In this document: positions 5,585-8,272 of the stretch, piece by piece | How positions within the stretch are numbered: the first letter of the stretch is position 1 | Layout of the letters: each line of letters opens with the position of its first letter | NCBI GenBank assembly: GCA_003232015.1 | Contig: QIKU01000064.1 | Location: forward strand, 1 to 8,272 | Direction: 5' to 3' | From: Gammaproteobacteria bacterium | GTDB taxonomy: Bacteria > Pseudomonadota > Gammaproteobacteria > UBA6429 | DNA: 8,272 nt | The notes under the pieces: generated by a model | Told to the model about the DNA's origin: nothing | The model's input: only the letters and a program-made list of their open reading frames with translations | Database searches by the model: none | Program-made: the position numbers and the translations under genes

Positions 5585-6577
5585 ATGTTTCAACTCCAGA
5601 ACAATACACCTTTTGCTGTTGAAAACACCTGGTTTCCCAATGAGCAAGCCATTGACTCACTTTATATCGTCGTACGCGCTACTTTTAATATCGGTAAACA
5701 ATGGACGTTAGCAAACGAGCAGTTACCACCATTAGAAGCAGATGAATACTGGACAGAGCCGGGTAAGTCGAGCATTAAACATGCCTCCGACTATCATACG
5801 GGCAAACCTTGCAGTGATATTATAATGGTCGGGCATGCTTTTGTTCCGAATGGAGCCGAAGCAAGACAATTAGACGTTAATTTAAAAGTAGGCCAGGTGA
5901 ATAAAACTGTGCGGGTCTTTGGCGACAGGCAATGGCTTGATGGGCGCATTACACAAGCTAAACCATTTAAAACGATGGCCATGGTTTACGAAAAAGCATA
6001 CGGTGGTGTGCATATTCAGGATGGCCGTGTTGCATCGGTGGAACGACGTAACCCGGTCGGTCGTGGGTTCGCGGGGCAACGTAATGTTGAAGAAATGAAT
6101 GGTGTACAGTTACCTAACCTTGAAGATCCCAACGATTTAATTACAGAGTCGCATCAGCAACCAATGCCGTCTTGCTTTGGAGTGAGCGCGCCACACTGGT
6201 TACCGCGTGCCGATTATGCCGGCACCTATGATGAGCACTGGCAAACTAATCGAGCACCTTATCTCCCGGAAGATTTTGATAAACGTTTTTTTTCAATGGC
6301 TCATCCTGATTTAGTTTATCCGGGATTTTTAAAGGGGGGTGAAAAAGTGGAAATTACCAATATGCACCCAAATAGTAATGTTAAATTCAGTGTACCAAAA
6401 GTCAGGTTGCATTCTGATATCAGTATGGCAGGTGAACGTTTTCATCCAGCCTTTAACCTGGAAACCCTTGTGATTGAGCCGAATCAACTGCGCGCCAGTT
6501 TAATCTGGCGTGCCGCACTAGAATGCGATAAAAAAATGCTAAAAATTAGTGATATAAAAATCACAATGAAAAAATAA
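5585..6577 (+). CDS. DUF2169 family protein, probable T6SS effector-loading adaptor
   Basis: The 330 residues carry the hallmarks of DUF2169. These are the N-terminus MFQLQNNTPF, SDYHTGKPCSDIIMVGHAF (68-86), VFGDRQW (111-117), YEKAYGG (135-141), RRNPVGRGF (154-162), PHWLPRADYAGTYDEHW (203-219) and PEDFDKRFF (228-236). DUF2169 proteins are associated with T6SS gene clusters encoding PAAR-like DUF4150 proteins; some act as chaperone/adaptors for loading an effector on VgrG (described for an Agrobacterium tumefaciens VgrG2/Tde2 locus). Here the direct neighbours, DUF6484 9 bp upstream and DUF4150 15 bp downstream, fit that role. No signal peptide or membrane segment is present, so it should be cytoplasmic. 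No clear Shine-Dalgarno site precedes the ATG, which suggests translation coupled to the upstream gene. The frame continues intact through a run of eight T (6286-6293) and six G (6335-6340 region). Confidence 0.88.
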   Translation: MFQLQNNTPFAVENTWFPNEQAIDSLYIVVRATFNIGKQWTLANEQLPPLEADEYWTEPGKSSIKHASDYHTGKPCSDIIMVGHAFVPNGAEARQLDVNLKVGQVNKTVRVFGDRQWLDGRITQAKPFKTMAMVYEKAYGGVHIQDGRVASVERRNPVGRGFAGQRNVEEMNGVQLPNLEDPNDLITESHQQPMPSCFGVSAPHWLPRADYAGTYDEHWQTNRAPYLPEDFDKRFFSMAHPDLVYPGFLKGGEKVEITNMHPNSNVKFSVPKVRLHSDISMAGERFHPAFNLETLVIEPNQLRASLIWRAALECDKKMLKISDIKITMKK

Positions 6578-6592
6578 ATAAAGGTTAATAAT

Positions 6593-6973
6593 ATGGCACA
6601 AACAACATTTTCAAATGGCAGAGGCGTTGCTCACAAAGGCAGTGGTGGTTCAAGTACCGTATTCCCGGACGTCTGTCTAACACCGGTTGGCAAAGCCATT
6701 GTACCTATCCCTTACGCAAACACGGGCAAGTCTGCCGACACATCAAAAGGCCCCAAGTCGGTTAAAACCGATGGCGTTATGCCCATGACCAAGGGTGCCC
6801 TGTATTCAAAGAGTGCCGGTGATGCAGCCGGTTCGCGAAAAGGCATTGCCAGTGGCACCATTGAAAATGTCTGTGAGTTTATGATGTATTCATTCGATGT
6901 GAAATTTGAAGGCCGCAATGTTTGCCGTTTAGGTGACCCGCTTTGGCATAATAAAAAGAATATTCTTGGTTAA
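6593..6973 (+). CDS. PAAR-like (DUF4150) T6SS spike-tip protein
   Basis: At 126 residues this is a stand-alone DUF4150 PAAR-like domain. Typical features are PDVCLTP (25-31), PIPYANTG (38-45), the glycine/serine-rich SAGDAAGSRKGIASG (74-88), and the C-terminal FDVKFEGRNVCRLGDPLWHN (101-120). PAAR-like proteins sharpen the VgrG trimer and carry effectors, often as an N-terminal domain of the toxin. Here there is no C-terminal toxin, so the cargo must be a separate protein. Cys94, Cys111, His119 and Cys28 are the possible metal ligands I can see; assignment is uncertain. AAGG (6581-6584) lies 8 bases before the ATG. The gene lies between the DUF2169 adaptor and the TIGR02270 gene (5-bp gap). 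Confidence 0.9.
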   Translation: MAQTTFSNGRGVAHKGSGGSSTVFPDVCLTPVGKAIVPIPYANTGKSADTSKGPKSVKTDGVMPMTKGALYSKSAGDAAGSRKGIASGTIENVCEFMMYSFDVKFEGRNVCRLGDPLWHNKKNILG

Positions 6974-6978
6974 GCTCT

Positions 6979-8250
6979 ATGCACGTTATTTATTCAAAAA
7001 AGCTTGATGCGGCTGCACACAGTTCATTTACAGGTATTTATGAGCAATACGTTAATGAAGCTGCTTTTTTATGGATTTTACGTTCCATTACGATTAACGA
7101 ACCGCATAATGATCAGCAGGATATTTTAGCGTTGGAACAAAGAATAAATGCCCAACTAGATGGCCTAATGACATCAATGGAAATTGGCTGGCAGGTTTGT
7201 GAGCAGGCACTTGAATTGCAGGAACCAGGCGAAGTCTTTACCGCAATGAATATTGCCATGCGTAGCCATGATTCAGCAAAAATTAAAACTGTAGTGGATG
7301 TGGGTTTAAGTTCCAAATATGCATTATGTGGTCTGGTTTCAGCGATGGGCTGGTTGCCAGAGGATATTGCTAATATCTGGATAGAACGGTTTTTAAATGG
7401 TAAAGATCTGCAACATAAATACTTAGGCATTGCCGCCTGCAGTGTACGGCGCTACGATCCGGGTTATGCGTTATTATCAATATTAAAACGCGAAGACTGT
7501 ATGCAGGACATCCATCTTTACTCACGTGCATTAAGGCTGGTCGGCGAACTGCGCCGTCAGGACTGCATGCCGTTTGTGAATAGCGCGGTAAACAGCGACA
7601 ATGACACTATCCGATTCTGGGCAAACTGGTCTGCAATATTGCTTGGGCAGCATGACCGAGCTGTTTATTTAAAACCCTATGTGTTCAAGTCAGGCGCATT
7701 ACAGAACAAAGCCATTCAGTTAGCCTTTCGAGTGCTTCCGGTTGAACAGGGCCGGGAATGGATATCGGAACTGTCAAAAGATGAAACACAAACCCGCGCC
7801 ATTATAAAATCCATCGGCGTACTGGGCGACCCGCATGCGGTTAACTGGCTCATCAATAAAATGAACAACCCACTTTACGCAAAACTGGCGGCAGAATCAT
7901 TTACCTATATAACAGGTGTCGACTTTGAAAAAAACGACTTAAGCATAAAAGATCCAGATAACTACCTCGACATACCCAATGATGATGCAGACGATGATAT
8001 TGTCGGTTTAGATGAAGACGAAAACCTGCCCTACCCGGACGCAGAAAAAGTCGCCACCATCTGGCAAAAATATGGCCAGAAATTTATCGTTGGTAAACGT
8101 TATTTTATGGGGCAGGTTTTAAGTAATGAACATTTAAAAGACCGTTTACAAAATGGCATGCAGCGTCAACGCCATGCTGCCGCTTTAGAACTAGCATTAT
8201 GTGAAAATGGTTTTCCCTTAATCAATACAAGAGAAAAGGTACTTGGCTAA
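6979..8250 (+). CDS. TIGR02270 family protein (HEAT-like, T6SS-associated, function unknown)
   Basis: The 423 residues match what I know of the TIGR02270 family of uncharacterised proteins encoded with T6SS spike-accessory genes. Diagnostic stretches are LGIAACSVRRYDPG (149-162), YSRALRLVGELRRQD (181-195), IRFWANWSAILLG (211-223), the GDPHAVNWLINKMNNP segment (283-298), ESFTYITGVDF (306-316), LPYPD (350-354) and WQKYGQKF (362-369). The middle (about 110-310) is built of alpha-helical pairs in the manner of HEAT repeats, a protein-binding scaffold. An acidic loop (331-349) has ten Asp/Glu in 19 residues. No signal peptide or membrane segment is seen, so it should be cytoplasmic and may help assemble or load the spike. 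Family assignment is fairly secure; the role is not known. ATG 6979 lies 5 bp after the PAAR-like stop with no strong Shine-Dalgarno site, implying coupling. Its stop overlaps the next start. Confidence 0.82.
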   Translation: MHVIYSKKLDAAAHSSFTGIYEQYVNEAAFLWILRSITINEPHNDQQDILALEQRINAQLDGLMTSMEIGWQVCEQALELQEPGEVFTAMNIAMRSHDSAKIKTVVDVGLSSKYALCGLVSAMGWLPEDIANIWIERFLNGKDLQHKYLGIAACSVRRYDPGYALLSILKREDCMQDIHLYSRALRLVGELRRQDCMPFVNSAVNSDNDTIRFWANWSAILLGQHDRAVYLKPYVFKSGALQNKAIQLAFRVLPVEQGREWISELSKDETQTRAIIKSIGVLGDPHAVNWLINKMNNPLYAKLAAESFTYITGVDFEKNDLSIKDPDNYLDIPNDDADDDIVGLDEDENLPYPDAEKVATIWQKYGQKFIVGKRYFMGQVLSNEHLKDRLQNGMQRQRHAAALELALCENGFPLINTREKVLG

Positions 8251-8272
8251 TGCCGGAACAACACAGTAGGCT
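8250..8272 (+). CDS. Start of a further gene, cut by the window end
   Basis: TAATG (8248-8252) joins the TIGR02270 stop to an ATG at 8250 that opens with Met-Pro-Glu-Gln-His-Ser-Arg and stays open to the window edge. AAAAGG (8234-8239) lies 10 bases upstream. One-base overlaps of this kind usually signal translational coupling, so the gene is probably in the same operon. Seven codons are too few to name a product. Confidence 0.55.

Noticed and set aside
6286..6293. Frameshift at the eight-T run in the DUF2169 gene
   Set aside because: The reading frame is continuous and family motifs are present on both sides in the same frame.

Overview
The window looks like an accessory segment of a Gram-negative, probably gammaproteobacterial genome. 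It is fairly AT-rich, especially between genes. It encodes an outer-membrane two-partner-secretion type translocator and type VI secretion system (T6SS) tube and spike proteins, both of which require a two-membrane envelope. I cannot name the genus from sequence alone. All recognised genes are on the + strand.

Layout. Positions 67-1974 encode an FhaC/ShlB/HecB-like transporter (TpsB) with a signal peptide, an enlarged POTRA region and a C-terminal beta-barrel. No cognate TpsA exoprotein lies in the window. A 332-bp AT-rich intergenic region (1975-2306) follows. It holds several inverted repeats, two of which coincide with candidate promoters. Then comes hcp (2307-2789), the T6SS inner-tube protein. 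A 190-bp hcp-vgrG gap contains two consecutive stem-loops and a perfect TATAAT box. vgrG (2980-4923) encodes a VgrG spike with a long octad-repeat needle and no C-terminal effector domain. After a 106-bp gap, four genes are packed tightly: a DUF6484 protein (5030-5575, GTG start), a DUF2169 protein (5585-6577), a DUF4150 PAAR-like tip protein (6593-6973) and a TIGR02270 family HEAT-like protein (6979-8250). The last overlaps by one base (TAATG) the start of another gene that runs out of the window.

How they fit together. Hcp polymerises into the tube and VgrG trimerises as the spike. The PAAR-like protein probably caps the spike. DUF2169 proteins occur beside DUF4150 proteins and behave as adaptors for loading cargo. 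DUF6484 looks like a small, detached spike piece (OB-like domain plus a beta-rich tail resembling the VgrG tip). The TIGR02270 protein is a conserved but uncharacterised member of such loci. No sheath, baseplate, membrane-complex or ClpV gene is present, so this is an auxiliary (orphan) hcp-vgrG island that would depend on a core T6SS elsewhere. The toxin and immunity genes it serves are most likely just downstream of position 8272. The main novelty candidates are the DUF6484-DUF2169-DUF4150-TIGR02270 loading module, the structured regulatory DNA around hcp, and the TpsB gene with no visible partner.
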